Notes: generated by a model from the sequence alone, not told the origin. A stretch of DNA of 55,738 nt from Bacteroidales bacterium (GCA_004557385.1 SFEA01000026.1:1-55738); one strand, 5' to 3'. Positions 26,612 through 35,832 are shown, counted from the stretch's first letter. A program made the numbers and translations.

Positions 26612-28039
26612 ATGAAACGTAATATAAAAATCATTTTTACTATATTTTTCTCCGCCTCGATACTTGCATCTTCGGCAGTAACGCTTGAAGAGGCAAAGGC
26701 ATTATATAACAAAGGAAAATATTCTGAGGCTTTACCTGCATTTAAAGAGCTGTATAAAACACCTCGTAATGCCAAAAATGCATCAATCAACCAGTGGTTG
26801 GGCGTTTGCTTATATAAAACCGGAAATATTAAAGAATCGAAAAAGTATTTCGAATATGCAGCAACTCGCAGTGTGGCTGAATCGAACTTATATCTTAGCA
26901 AGATTGAGTTTGTGAGCTATAATTTTGATGTGGCTCAAACGCACATGAGCAAATACATTGAATCATTGTCGAAAAATGACAAGCCTATCCCGAATGACGT
27001 AAACGAACTGATGTCGAAGATACGTAATGCTGAATCGATGTACGACCACGTTGAGAAAATCACTATCATTGATAGTATAAATGTCAACAAAAACGAATTT
27101 TTTAAGCATTACAAGATTTCGCCCAGCATCGGAGATTTTGTTAGTTCCGACATTTTGCCATACGAAAAGCCGACGACTCCAACATTTGTCTTTGCCACCG
27201 AAGGCGCCGAAAAACTCATGTGGGCAGATGTTGACTCGGCAAATGTTTCGCACGTCTACGAGACTACGCACCTTATTGATGGTTCGTGGGAACCTTATTC
27301 TACTTCTGATGGAATGTTAAGCAATGGCGGTGAAATACGATATCCGTTTATGATGCCTGACGGTTCCACTTTATATTATTCGTGCAACGGCGAAGGCTCG
27401 ATTGGCGGTTTTGATATTTTCATGTCAAGAAAGAATCTTGAGGACGGAACATATTACCAACCTCAAAATATTGGAATGCCGTATAATTCGTTGTATAACG
27501 ACTATCTTCTTGTTATTGACGAAACCACCGGCGTTGGATGGTGGGCTTCCGACAGAACTCAGATTCCTGACTCGGTGACAATATATATGTTTATACCTAA
27601 TGAGGTGCGCGCCAACTGCGATTCCGACGACGAAAATCTGTATTCGTATGCTATTGTCAATAGCATAAAGGACACTTGGCAAGAAGGTGCCGACTTTACG
27701 CCGTACTTCAGCAAAATTGCTGCAACAAACACCTCTAAGAAATCTGACGCCAAACAATTTGAAATTGAGTTGGCTAAGGGTGTTGTATATACAAGTCTCA
27801 GCGACTGCAAGACATCTGAAGGACGTCAATATTTAGAGCAGTATGTAGATGCATTAAAGAACTATGCTGATAAAATAAAACTCCTTAACGAAAAGCGCTC
27901 GAAGTATAACAGTGCAACCGGAGGAGAGAAGGTTCAGTTAAAACGAGAAATTTTAAATAGTGAGAAAAAATTGCTTAAAGACCAACAACAAATCCAGTAT
28001 CTAAGGAATGCGGTTGCTAAAGCAGAACGTAAACGATGA
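26612..28039 (+). CDS. Secreted TPR and PD40 (WD40-like) repeat protein
   Basis: A 475-residue exported protein of unknown function. The signal peptide (IIFTIFFSASILASSA) is followed by a TPR region (about 22-130; LEEAKALYNKGKYSEALPAF is a clear TPR helix pair) and a beta-propeller-like region with PD40 motifs (MPDGSTLYYSCNGEGSIGGFDIFMS, about 245-275, as in OmpA-type PD40 proteins). A charged helical tail of about 60 residues, probably a coiled coil, ends the protein. No OmpA peptidoglycan-binding domain is present. The floA gene begins 23 bases later, so the two are likely co-transcribed. Confidence 0.75.
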   Translation: MKRNIKIIFTIFFSASILASSAVTLEEAKALYNKGKYSEALPAFKELYKTPRNAKNASINQWLGVCLYKTGNIKESKKYFEYAATRSVAESNLYLSKIEFVSYNFDVAQTHMSKYIESLSKNDKPIPNDVNELMSKIRNAESMYDHVEKITIIDSINVNKNEFFKHYKISPSIGDFVSSDILPYEKPTTPTFVFATEGAEKLMWADVDSANVSHVYETTHLIDGSWEPYSTSDGMLSNGGEIRYPFMMPDGSTLYYSCNGEGSIGGFDIFMSRKNLEDGTYYQPQNIGMPYNSLYNDYLLVIDETTGVGWWASDRTQIPDSVTIYMFIPNEVRANCDSDDENLYSYAIVNSIKDTWQEGADFTPYFSKIAATNTSKKSDAKQFEIELAKGVVYTSLSDCKTSEGRQYLEQYVDALKNYADKIKLLNEKRSKYNSATGGEKVQLKREILNSEKKLLKDQQQIQYLRNAVAKAERKR

Positions 28040-28062
28040 AATAACTAATTAAATATAGTATT

Positions 28063-29034
28063 ATGGAAATTACATTTTTATTGATTGGACTACTGATAGT
28101 AGTTGCTGTGTGCATATTCTTCTATTATGTGCCATTCTTCCTATGGATATCGGCAAGAGTGTCAGGCGTTAGAATTTCACTCATACAGCTTTTTCTGATG
28201 CGTATACGTAAAGTGCCTGCAAGAATTATTGTTCAAGCAATGATTGAAGCCCACAAAGCAGGACTCAGCGAGGTAAACCGTGATGACCTTGAAGCACACT
28301 TCTTGGCAGGTGGTAATGTTGAGAAAGTGGTTCATGCGCTGGTGTCGGCGGCAAAGGCGAATATCGATTTAGGCTTTAAGATGGCAACAGCCATCGACCT
28401 TGCCGGTCGCGACGTTTTTCAAGCTGTTCAAATGTCGGTTAACCCTAAAGTGATTGACACACCTCCTGTTACAGCTGTAGCTAAGGATGGTATTCAACTT
28501 ATTGCAAAAGCCCGTGTGACAGTGAGAGCAAACATACGCCAACTTGTTGGTGGTGCAGGTGAAGACACTGTATTGGCACGCGTAGGCGAGGGCATTGTTT
28601 CGTCAATCGGCTCATCTGAAAGCCACAAGCAAGTGCTTGAAAATCCCGATTCGATTTCGAAACTCGTGCTTAAAAAGGGTCTTGATTCGGGTACTGCATT
28701 CGAAATTCTGTCGATTGATATTGCCGATATCGATATAGGTAAAAACATCGGTGCAACACTTCAAATCGACCAAGCACAAGCCGATAAGAACATCGCCCAA
28801 GCTAAAGCCGAAGAGCGTCGTGCTATGGCAATCGCTTTGGAGCAAGAAATGAAAGCAAAGGCACAGGAAGCTCGCGCCAAAGTGATTGAAGCAGAGGCAC
28901 AGGTTCCGCAATCGATTGCTGAGGCATTCCGTGCCGGCAATCTTGGCGTAATGGATTATTACCGCTTAAAAAACATTGAGTCGGACACTAATATGCGCGA
29001 TTCGATTGCCGGCGGTAGCAACACTGCAAAATAA
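28063..29034 (+). CDS. floA: Flotillin-like protein FloA
   Basis: A 323-residue bacterial flotillin of the FloA (UPF0365) family, which scaffolds ordered membrane microdomains. An N-terminal membrane hairpin (ITFLLIGLLIVVAVCIFFYYVPFFLWISA, residues 3-31) is followed by the SPFH-like region (ARVTVRANIRQLVGGAGEDTVLARVGEGI) and a helical flotillin tail rich in Ala, Glu, Lys and Gln (AQADKNIAQAKAEERRAMA, about 235-290). Length matches B. subtilis YqfA/FloA (331). The usual partner, an NfeD-type protein, is not adjacent. A terminator follows. Confidence 0.95.
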   Translation: MEITFLLIGLLIVVAVCIFFYYVPFFLWISARVSGVRISLIQLFLMRIRKVPARIIVQAMIEAHKAGLSEVNRDDLEAHFLAGGNVEKVVHALVSAAKANIDLGFKMATAIDLAGRDVFQAVQMSVNPKVIDTPPVTAVAKDGIQLIAKARVTVRANIRQLVGGAGEDTVLARVGEGIVSSIGSSESHKQVLENPDSISKLVLKKGLDSGTAFEILSIDIADIDIGKNIGATLQIDQAQADKNIAQAKAEERRAMAIALEQEMKAKAQEARAKVIEAEAQVPQSIAEAFRAGNLGVMDYYRLKNIESDTNMRDSIAGGSNTAK

Positions 29035-29063
29035 TCTGGTTCGTAATCCCTATTAAACATCCG

Positions 29064-29106
29064 AAAAGTTGGTATGGGCAAATTCACTCATACCGACTTT
29101 TTTGAA
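29064..29106 (+). terminator. Terminator after floA
   Basis: AAAAGTTGGTATG (29064-29076) pairs with CATACCGACTTTT (29089-29101) with one G-T mismatch-type pair, and the 3' arm runs into a T-tract (TTTTTT). Strong intrinsic terminator. Confidence 0.9.
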
Positions 29107-29123
29107 TTAACACAAAACGAAAG

Positions 29124-30323
29124 ATGAGAGAGTATATTAACCAATCGATAACAGGCTTAGCATCGCAGTTTAATGTCGACGAGCAATTTGTTCGGCACTA
29201 CATATATGTATCGTTAATTGTGATATTTGCATTGTTTTGCGGTGTGGTGTTTAAAAAACTAATCGTTCCCTTGCTCAAACGAATAATAGTAAAGACATCA
29301 TTTAAATTTGATGACTATCTTTTTACTGATAGGACATTTAATACATTATCTCATCTTATACCTGCATTTATTATTGTTGTGTTGCTGCCAATCTGTTATA
29401 TTGGCAAAGAAACATCGTCGCTGTTTTACATAGTTGTTTACCGTGCTTTGAACATATTCATTATTGGCATGGTGGCACATTTAATAGGAGAGGTGTTGTC
29501 GAACATTGTCAGGTTTTCTAAATCAGATTATTCCGATGCAAACAATCACTATCTCGATGCTATAGTTCAGTTCATTAAAATTGTAATTTATTTCTTTGCA
29601 GGTATCATTATTCTTTCTGTTGCAATCAACCGTAATCCAACCACGCTGCTTGCCGGATTAGGTGCCATGGCAACAATCGTGCTGTTGGTGTTTCAAGACA
29701 CGATTCTCGGGTTGGTGGCAGGTGTTCAGTTGAACATGAACAAGATGTTGCAAGTGGGCGACTGGATAGAAATTAAGAGTAAGGGCATAAATGGTTATGT
29801 AACGAAGGTGAATTTAACCACAATAAAAATTCAGAATTTCGACAATTCAGTGTCGACAATACCACCCTATAAACTTGTGAGTGAAACATTCCAGAATTGG
29901 AAAGGAATTGACCAATGCGGAGGACGTCAAGCTCGACGAACATTAAATGTCGACATGAACACCGTATGCTTTTTGTCGGCTGAAAAATTAAAGCAACTCG
30001 CCAATGATAATCTGATTCCAACCGATTACAAGAATGAAACAGGTGGCAAAGTAACCAATGTCACACTATATCGAAAGCACATTGAAGAATTCCTTCGCAA
30101 CAACATAGCTGTTGATTCAAACCGATGGCTGATGGTGCGCCAACTTGAAAGCACTGCTTATGGAATGGCGCTTGAAATGTACTTCTATGTCAACGAAACT
30201 GATTTTGTGAAATATGAAGAGATTGTTGCTGAAATTTATGAATATTGCATAGCAATAGCACCGTCTTTCGACATAAAGATTTATCAAAGCATAACCAACA
30301 TTAAACAGGGTAACATACAATAG
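29124..30323 (+). CDS. MscS-family mechanosensitive ion channel
   Basis: A 399-residue channel of the small-conductance mechanosensitive family, which vents solutes on hypo-osmotic shock. Transmembrane helices lie at about 24-45, 73-92, 100-125 and 150-180. The pore-lining helix and beta domain signature follow at about 185-260 (AGLGAMATIVLLVFQDTILGLVAGVQL, then GDWIEI and the NLTTIKIQNFDNSVSTIPPYKLVSE strand pattern). The C-terminal cytoplasmic domain is longer than in E. coli MscS, in keeping with the YbdG-like subgroup (inference). It lies 11 bases before the PHP gene. Confidence 0.93.
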   Translation: MREYINQSITGLASQFNVDEQFVRHYIYVSLIVIFALFCGVVFKKLIVPLLKRIIVKTSFKFDDYLFTDRTFNTLSHLIPAFIIVVLLPICYIGKETSSLFYIVVYRALNIFIIGMVAHLIGEVLSNIVRFSKSDYSDANNHYLDAIVQFIKIVIYFFAGIIILSVAINRNPTTLLAGLGAMATIVLLVFQDTILGLVAGVQLNMNKMLQVGDWIEIKSKGINGYVTKVNLTTIKIQNFDNSVSTIPPYKLVSETFQNWKGIDQCGGRQARRTLNVDMNTVCFLSAEKLKQLANDNLIPTDYKNETGGKVTNVTLYRKHIEEFLRNNIAVDSNRWLMVRQLESTAYGMALEMYFYVNETDFVKYEEIVAEIYEYCIAIAPSFDIKIYQSITNIKQGNIQ

Positions 30324-30334
30324 ACTCAAATAAA

Positions 30335-31153
30335 ATGATTGATTTCAAACAAATAATTAATAGTACAGACCTCTATAATTTCCACTCTCATACCCAATTT
30401 TGCGACGGCAGAGATGAAATGGAGAACTTTGTTATTTCGGCAATCAATAAAGGATTCAAACATCTGGGTTTCACGCCACATTCGCCAATACCATTTCATT
30501 CGCCATGCAACATTGCTGAAGACAAGGTTGCCGAATATTTTAGCGAATTTAATCGACTAAAGCAGAAATATGGCGATAAGATTGCGCTATATCGCTCATT
30601 TGAAATTGATTATATTAATGAATGGGGACCGGCAAACGATTATTTCAAAAATATCGATTTGGATTACCGAATCGGTTCGGTGCATTTCATTCCTTCGTTT
30701 GCCGATGAAGGCATATTTGTTGACATCGACGGAAGTCCTGATGCATTTAAGCGAAAAATGTTTGAGCATTTTTTTAATGACATTGAAGGGGTAGTGATTT
30801 CGTTCTATACACAGACAATAAAAATGATTGAAGCAGGCAACTTCGATATAATTGGACACTTCGATAAGATTGGATTTAATGCAAGTTGTTTTAAACCAGG
30901 TATTGAAAACGAAAAATGGTATGACGACTTGGTGAAAGAAACTTTTGATGCAATAATGGATTGCAAATACTGGATTGAAATCAACACAAAAGCCTACGTA
31001 AACAACAACCGATTCTTTCCAAACATAAAGTATTGGAAGTGGTTGGTCGACTATAATGCGCCAGTGCTATTTAATTCTGATGTGCATTTTCCTGAATTGA
31101 TTAACGCTGGCAGGGAAGAGGCGATGGAATTATACCGCAAAATGCAGCTTTAA
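30335..31153 (+). CDS. PHP-domain phosphatase, histidinol-phosphatase type
   Basis: A 272-residue polymerase-and-histidinol-phosphatase fold enzyme. The metal-binding motifs are present in order: HSHTQFCDG (about 18-26), H..P in FTPHSP, E in FEIDY, SVHF (about 115), GHFDKIGF (about 178) and NSDVHFP near 248. This is the set expected of HisK-type histidinol-phosphatases, which dephosphorylate L-histidinol phosphate in histidine synthesis. No his genes are nearby, so a different phosphoester substrate is possible. Length is typical. It is probably co-transcribed with the MscS gene upstream; metA after it has its own promoter. Confidence 0.85.
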   Translation: MIDFKQIINSTDLYNFHSHTQFCDGRDEMENFVISAINKGFKHLGFTPHSPIPFHSPCNIAEDKVAEYFSEFNRLKQKYGDKIALYRSFEIDYINEWGPANDYFKNIDLDYRIGSVHFIPSFADEGIFVDIDGSPDAFKRKMFEHFFNDIEGVVISFYTQTIKMIEAGNFDIIGHFDKIGFNASCFKPGIENEKWYDDLVKETFDAIMDCKYWIEINTKAYVNNNRFFPNIKYWKWLVDYNAPVLFNSDVHFPELINAGREEAMELYRKMQL

Positions 31154-31158
31154 TTGGT

Positions 31159-31190
31159 TTTGCCCATTTGAACATTTTTCTTTAATTTTG
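31159..31190 (+). promoter_or_regulatory. Promoter of metA
   Basis: TTTG at 31159-31162 and TAATTTTG at 31183-31190 are exactly 20 bases apart, a full match to the Bacteroidetes consensus. The leader would be only about 17 bases, too short for a SAM riboswitch. Confidence 0.78.
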
Positions 31191-31213
31191 TGTGAGATTT
31201 TAATAATTAAAAC

Positions 31214-32131
31214 ATGCCAGTAAAAGTACCGTCAACGCTTCCTGCTGTGGAAGAGTTGAAAAATGAAAATATATTCGTTATTGATGAAAAAAGAGCATCG
31301 AGTCAGGATATCCGCCCACTGCGAATTGCCATTTTGAACTTGATGCCTTTAAAAATCATGACAGAAACCGATTTGCTTCGTTTGCTCTCTAACACACCTC
31401 TGCAAATTGAACTCGACCTTGTTGACACCGACAGTCATGTTTGTAAAAACACGCCAAGAGAACATATCGAAACATTCTATAAGCGATTCGATGAAATAAA
31501 AAATAATAATTACGATGGTTTTATTGTAACCGGTGCACCGGTTGAGAAACTCGATTTCAATGAGGTTGAATATTGGGAAGAATTGACCGAGATTTTTGAT
31601 TGGTCGAAAACGCATGTGACCTCTACACTATATATTTGTTGGGCAGCATTTGCCGGGCTTTATCACAACTATGGAATACCAAAATATGTGATAGGCAAAA
31701 AAATATCGGGCGTTTTTCGCCATCATGTAATTGATAAGACAAATCCTATTTTCCGCGGATTCGACGACGAATTTTTCGTTCCGCACAGCAGGTTCAGCGA
31801 GGTGCGCAAAGAAGACATACTGAAAGTGCCAAGTTTGAAAATCATTGCCGAAAGCGAAGCAAGTGGCGTATATATGGTGATGGCCCGCAATGGCAGGGAA
31901 TTCTACATTACAGGTCATTCCGAATATTCGCCTTTAACTCTCGACTATGAGTATCATCGCGATTTGGAGAGAGGCAAAAATCCGAGCATCCCGGTAAACT
32001 ATTATCCAAACGACGATGTCAGCCAACCACCAATCGTGCGTTGGAAAGCGCATGCTAATTTGTTGTTTGCAAATTGGTTGAACTATTTTGTATATCAAGA
32101 GACGCCTTACGATATACGAACCATTAAATAA
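31214..32131 (+). CDS. metA: Homoserine O-acyltransferase, MetA family (predicted O-acetyltransferase)
   Basis: First committed enzyme of methionine synthesis, activating homoserine by acylation. The 305-residue protein is a MetA-type class I amidotransferase-fold enzyme. Catalytic residues align in number with the characterised enzymes: Cys142 (YICWAAFAG), His235 and Glu237 (TGHSEY). Members are usually annotated as succinyltransferases, but position 111, known to set acyl-CoA choice, is Glu here (GAPVEKLDF) as in the acetyl-CoA-using Bacillus enzyme, whereas E. coli MetA has Gly. I therefore predict O-acetylhomoserine as product (inference from a single residue). It has its own promoter, and the U32 gene begins 6 bases after its stop. 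Confidence 0.95.
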   Translation: MPVKVPSTLPAVEELKNENIFVIDEKRASSQDIRPLRIAILNLMPLKIMTETDLLRLLSNTPLQIELDLVDTDSHVCKNTPREHIETFYKRFDEIKNNNYDGFIVTGAPVEKLDFNEVEYWEELTEIFDWSKTHVTSTLYICWAAFAGLYHNYGIPKYVIGKKISGVFRHHVIDKTNPIFRGFDDEFFVPHSRFSEVRKEDILKVPSLKIIAESEASGVYMVMARNGREFYITGHSEYSPLTLDYEYHRDLERGKNPSIPVNYYPNDDVSQPPIVRWKAHANLLFANWLNYFVYQETPYDIRTIK

Positions 32132-32137
32132 ACGATT

Positions 32138-33988
32138 ATGTCGAAAAAGTCCATCCCACGCGAAATTGAACTGCTTGCACCTGCCAAAGATGCCGAAGTG
32201 GCCATTGCTGCTATAAATTGTGGCGCCGATGCCGTTTACATGGGCGCAATTAAATTTGGCGCTCGTTCAGCGGCGGGCAATAGTATTGCCGACTTGAAGC
32301 GTGTGGCTGACTATGCTCATAAATTTAATGCAAGATTATATGCAACCGTAAATACCATTCTATATGATTCGGAACTGAAAGATGTTGAGCGGTTGATTAG
32401 AGAGTTATATCGAATTGGGGTTGACGCGCTTATTGTTCAGGATATGTCGATTTTGCGGATGGACATTCCTCCTATTGCTTTACATTCGAGCACCCAATGC
32501 GATTTGCGTACACCAGAGAAGGCCAGGTTTCTTAGTGAGGTAGGCTTTTCGCAGCTTGTAATGGCAAGAGAGTTAACGCTCAGTGAAATTCAAGCAATTC
32601 ACAATGCAACCGATGCAAAGTTAGAAGCTTTTGTATATGGTGCATTGTGCGTCAGTTATAGTGGCCGCTGTCAGATAAGTGAGGCTATGTTGGGCAGAAG
32701 TGCTAATCGTGGCGAGTGTGCTCAAGTGTGCCGTATGAATTTTGATTTGATTGACGAATTTGGTAAGCCAATCGTTAAAAACCGTCACTTGCTTTCGCTT
32801 CGCGATCTCAATCAAAGCGATCGACTCGTTGAAATGATTCAAGCCGGAGTGTCGTCGTTTAAGATTGAGGGACGACTAAAAGACGCAAGTTATGTGAAAA
32901 ATGCAGTTGCATATTTCCGCAACAAAATCGATAAAATAATTGCAACAAATAGCGAATTGTATTGCCGCAGTAGCAACGGGACATCGTCGTCAAATTTCAA
33001 CCCTGCCCTGGAGAAATGTTTCAACCGCACATATACTCATTATTTCCTTGACAACAGGAATCCTATAAACGGGTTTGAGATGGCTTCTACGCTTACACCT
33101 AAATCGCAAGGTGAGTATATAGGTAAACTAAAGTATAAAAACAATAGGCAACTTGCCATCGACATCAAAACGCCATTAAACAATGGCGATGGATTGAGCT
33201 TTTATGACGGGAAAGAATTCACTGGATTTCGAGTGAACCGTGTTGAGAAAGGCAGAATTTCTATATTGTCAGATGTATATATCCCCGATAGGGCTGCAAT
33301 CTATCGCACCTACAACAAAATGCACGACGACGAAATCAGGCGCGCTGTGAACGAACGCAAGATTGCTGTGAACATGGTTCTTCGCCAAACTGATAATTGT
33401 TTGGCGCTTGATGCCATTGATGAACGGGGCAATCAAGTTACGGCATCGATTGATTTAGCAGAATCTTTGAGCGTATCGAAAACCAGTCAGGTTCAGCGAC
33501 AGGTTGAAACCTTGGGCAAGCTTGGCAATACTATTTACAAGCTAAACAGTTGTGAAATTCTCACATCTGCATTCATTCCACTTTCAATGCTTGCCGAGTT
33601 GCGTAGGAAAACGATTGAATTGCTTGATAAAGCACAGATTATAAACTACCGAAGCGAATTGCGCCGCCACGAAAACATCACGTTCCCTTATGTAAGTGAG
33701 CAATTGTTGTCGGCTGATAACGTTGCAAATCAGTTGTCAAAACAGTTTTATGAGCAACATGGCGTAAAGCATTTTGAATATGCCATAGAGGTGAATAAGC
33801 GCTTCGCCCAGGAGTCGCAGCCATTAATGCATACGCGCTATTGTATACGTCGTGAATTGGGCGCTTGCCGCAAGTCATCTAATGCAAAAAACATTCCTGA
33901 AAAGATTTACTTGCGCACGGGCAAAACCACGCTTCGTGTTGAATGCGACTGTTCGCGATGTGAAATGAAGATTTACATGAATGATTAA
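32138..33988 (+). CDS. U32 family peptidase (RlhA/TrhP-like)
   Basis: A 616-residue member of peptidase family U32. Some members were described as collagenases; E. coli homologues RlhA and TrhP instead take part in hydroxylation of rRNA or tRNA bases. The N-terminal domain (about 8-260) carries the U32 signature around YGALCVSYSGRCQISEAMLGRSANRGEC, with cysteines suited to an iron-sulfur or metal site (Cys168, Cys174, Cys190, Cys194). A DUF3656-like central and C-terminal region follows, with beta-rich segments (GEYIGKLKY, NNGDGLSFYDG). The end has another CxCSRC-type cysteine group (ECDCSRCEM). The length fits RlhA (653) better than TrhP (453), so RNA modification is the likelier role. Confidence 0.9.
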   Translation: MSKKSIPREIELLAPAKDAEVAIAAINCGADAVYMGAIKFGARSAAGNSIADLKRVADYAHKFNARLYATVNTILYDSELKDVERLIRELYRIGVDALIVQDMSILRMDIPPIALHSSTQCDLRTPEKARFLSEVGFSQLVMARELTLSEIQAIHNATDAKLEAFVYGALCVSYSGRCQISEAMLGRSANRGECAQVCRMNFDLIDEFGKPIVKNRHLLSLRDLNQSDRLVEMIQAGVSSFKIEGRLKDASYVKNAVAYFRNKIDKIIATNSELYCRSSNGTSSSNFNPALEKCFNRTYTHYFLDNRNPINGFEMASTLTPKSQGEYIGKLKYKNNRQLAIDIKTPLNNGDGLSFYDGKEFTGFRVNRVEKGRISILSDVYIPDRAAIYRTYNKMHDDEIRRAVNERKIAVNMVLRQTDNCLALDAIDERGNQVTASIDLAESLSVSKTSQVQRQVETLGKLGNTIYKLNSCEILTSAFIPLSMLAELRRKTIELLDKAQIINYRSELRRHENITFPYVSEQLLSADNVANQLSKQFYEQHGVKHFEYAIEVNKRFAQESQPLMHTRYCIRRELGACRKSSNAKNIPEKIYLRTGKTTLRVECDCSRCEMKIYMND

Positions 33989-34037
33989 AATAGTAGAAAA
34001 CGTCAATGCCTCAGTGGCGAAAGTCGAACACTATTTT
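33987..34037. terminator. Bidirectional terminator candidate between convergent genes
   Basis: AAAATAGT (33987-33994) and ACTATTTT (34030-34037) form an 8-bp inverted repeat with a long 35-base loop that contains a minor GCC/GGC pair. It spans both stop codons of the converging U32 and nitrilase genes, and A and T tracts flank it on either side as needed for two-way termination. The long loop weakens the call. Confidence 0.45.
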
Positions 34038-34828
34038 ATGATAAAATCATCTGCATCATTCCACACAGGGAATTTCCCTCTGAAATTATCTAATTTCCCC
34101 TTTGAAAGAGCGGCTGCGCAAATTGATGCTGATTGAGATGTCTGCGCAAGAATGTCACCTTTATAGTCGATAATAACCGATGACCCTGCGCCATAGGAAT
34201 TACCTTGCGCATCAACACCTCTACGGTTAACGCCACATACATAGCAGCAGTTTTCGATTGCTCTTGCCGACAATAGTCGAAGCCATGCCTTTTGCCGTGC
34301 TTCTGGCCAATTGGCTACAACAATCAGCACATCATATTCGTTGCGTTGGTTACGGCAAAATACGGGGAAACGCAAATCGTAACATATTATGAATTTAATA
34401 TTCCACCCTCTGAAACGCACCACTGGCGCAGCGCCGTTACCGGCAGTGAAAACATTCGATTCGCCACCCATGCTGAATAGATGACGCTTGTCATAAAAGA
34501 CCTCGTCGCCACTTGGCTCGATAAAGAATGCACGATTATAAATTTTGCTTGCAGTATGTGCCAAGAAGCTACCACACAATGCTGAATTGTGCTGCTTTGC
34601 CAAAGAATGCAGTGTGGTTATTGTGCTTTCGGTGTTTCGCTCCGATGCAGCAAACGCTTTTTCTTTGTCGCTGATGAAACCGGTGGTGAAAAGCTCGGGA
34701 ACAACAGCTATGTCAACGGCATCGCGATAGGGACTTGTTGCTGAGCAAAAAGCATTAAGATTGCTTTCCTTGTCATCAGTCTTAATGTCGCTTTCAAGCA
34801 ATGCAATATTCAAGTATTCTAATGCCAT
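34031..34828 (-). CDS. Nitrilase/omega-amidase family C-N hydrolase
   Basis: A 265-residue carbon-nitrogen hydrolase. The Glu-Lys-Cys triad is visible: Glu in VVPELFTTGF (about residue 43), Lys in YDKRHLF (about 135) and Cys in FIICYDLRFP (about 169). The motif set and size match the YafV/NIT2 branch, omega-amidases that hydrolyse alpha-ketoglutaramate or alpha-ketosuccinamate as metabolite repair. It is 26 bases after the acyltransferase gene and appears to be the last gene of a three-gene minus-strand operon. Substrate assignment is by family resemblance only. Confidence 0.88.
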   Translation of the reverse strand: MALEYLNIALLESDIKTDDKESNLNAFCSATSPYRDAVDIAVVPELFTTGFISDKEKAFAASERNTESTITTLHSLAKQHNSALCGSFLAHTASKIYNRAFFIEPSGDEVFYDKRHLFSMGGESNVFTAGNGAAPVVRFRGWNIKFIICYDLRFPVFCRNQRNEYDVLIVVANWPEARQKAWLRLLSARAIENCCYVCGVNRRGVDAQGNSYGAGSSVIIDYKGDILAQTSQSASICAAALSKGKLDNFRGKFPVWNDADDFIIK

Positions 34829-34854
34829 ATCTTACAGGGTGAAATGAATGAAAA

Positions 34855-35412
34855 TTAAAGTCCGGTGCCAAACTTCTCGGGATATTTGGCTGGAATGTCT
34901 TTATAATACAATTTCACTTGTTTCAAGTCGTCGTCAATATTTCCAGAGTATTTAAACTCACGGTCGAGGCACACCACTTTATTCTTAAAGTCGAGATAGC
35001 ATAGCAATATTGGAATGTCCATGCCATAAGCAATATGCAGGAATCCTTTGCGCCAATGCTCGTTGTAGCTGCGAGTGCCTTCAGGCGTTAGAGCAATAAC
35101 AAAACTTTTGCTCTTATTGCCAGCCTCGATGATTGACTTAGTGAGGTCGCTGCCTTTTTTGCGGGGTACTGCAATTCCGCCCATAGCACGAAAAACATAG
35201 CCAAGTGGGAAAAAGAACCAGGTTTCCTTCATCAGAAATCCCGAGTGTAATCCAGAGGCTTTTAGTGCAAGTTCGCACAAAATAAAGTCCCAGTTGCTTG
35301 TGTGAGGTGCTACACAAATCACACATTTATTAGGAAGTGGAATGTCGACGTTAATTTCGACATTCCACTTCATCAATTGCATTATTCTTTTTGCAATTTT
35401 TTGCTTTAACAT
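34855..35412 (-). CDS. 1-acyl-sn-glycerol-3-phosphate acyltransferase-like protein (PlsC family)
   Basis: A short (185-residue) PlsC-family acyltransferase. Motif I HTSNWD (HX4D) is at about 36-41, and motif III TPEGTRS at about 109-115. Both catalytic and phosphate-contact residues are intact. It is shorter than classical PlsC (about 240) because it lacks the N-terminal membrane helices, a form common in Bacteroidetes and often associated with ornithine or other lipids; the acceptor cannot be read. The frame could open at a TTG (35415), but the next codon is ATG and is the more likely start. It lies 18 bases after the small conserved gene upstream. Confidence 0.85.
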   Translation of the reverse strand: MLKQKIAKRIMQLMKWNVEINVDIPLPNKCVICVAPHTSNWDFILCELALKASGLHSGFLMKETWFFFPLGYVFRAMGGIAVPRKKGSDLTKSIIEAGNKSKSFVIALTPEGTRSYNEHWRKGFLHIAYGMDIPILLCYLDFKNKVVCLDREFKYSGNIDDDLKQVKLYYKDIPAKYPEKFGTGL

Positions 35413-35430
35413 CAAGAGAATGCTTTTAAA

Positions 35431-35793
35431 TTATTTGACAGCTTGCTTGTTAGCCTGTTTTTGTGCTTCAGGCAGCAAGGCATTCATTTGCTTAACAATA
35501 TCTTCCACCTCACTGTTCATAAATTCGGCAATTGCCTTTGCAACACTCTTGAAATATGCTTTGCGTCCTTTGCGATACTCTGCTTTATTGGCTTTGAAGT
35601 CGCCAGGCTTTTTGTCATAATCCACCGATATGCGCTTCGTAGCCTCGTCTTGCAGCAATGCTACTCTGATAATCACTTCGTCCATTTTTTCAACGTCGAT
35701 ACCCTCGAAACATTGTTGTGCAAAAATGCATTCGCCAGCAATGTCAGCACATACGTATGCAATGCTTTTCTTTAAATCACGCTTATTTGCCAT
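35431..35793 (-). CDS. Conserved hypothetical protein, 120 aa
   Basis: A 120-residue soluble protein with no signal peptide, predominantly helical and rich in Lys, Ala and Glu. It resembles uncharacterised proteins I associate with Bacteroidales, but I cannot name a domain. The N-terminal half is hydrophobic-amphipathic (SIAYVCADIAGECIFAQQCFEGID), the middle is basic (ANKAEYRKGRKAYFKSVAKAIAEFM), and the C-terminus is Gln/Ala/Lys-rich. A full promoter lies upstream, making it the first gene of an operon with the acyltransferase and the amidohydrolase. Confidence 0.75.
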   Translation of the reverse strand: MANKRDLKKSIAYVCADIAGECIFAQQCFEGIDVEKMDEVIIRVALLQDEATKRISVDYDKKPGDFKANKAEYRKGRKAYFKSVAKAIAEFMNSEVEDIVKQMNALLPEAQKQANKQAVK

Positions 35794-35832
35794 AATACTT
35801 TTTTAATAAAGATTGTTTTAAAATTTCAATTG

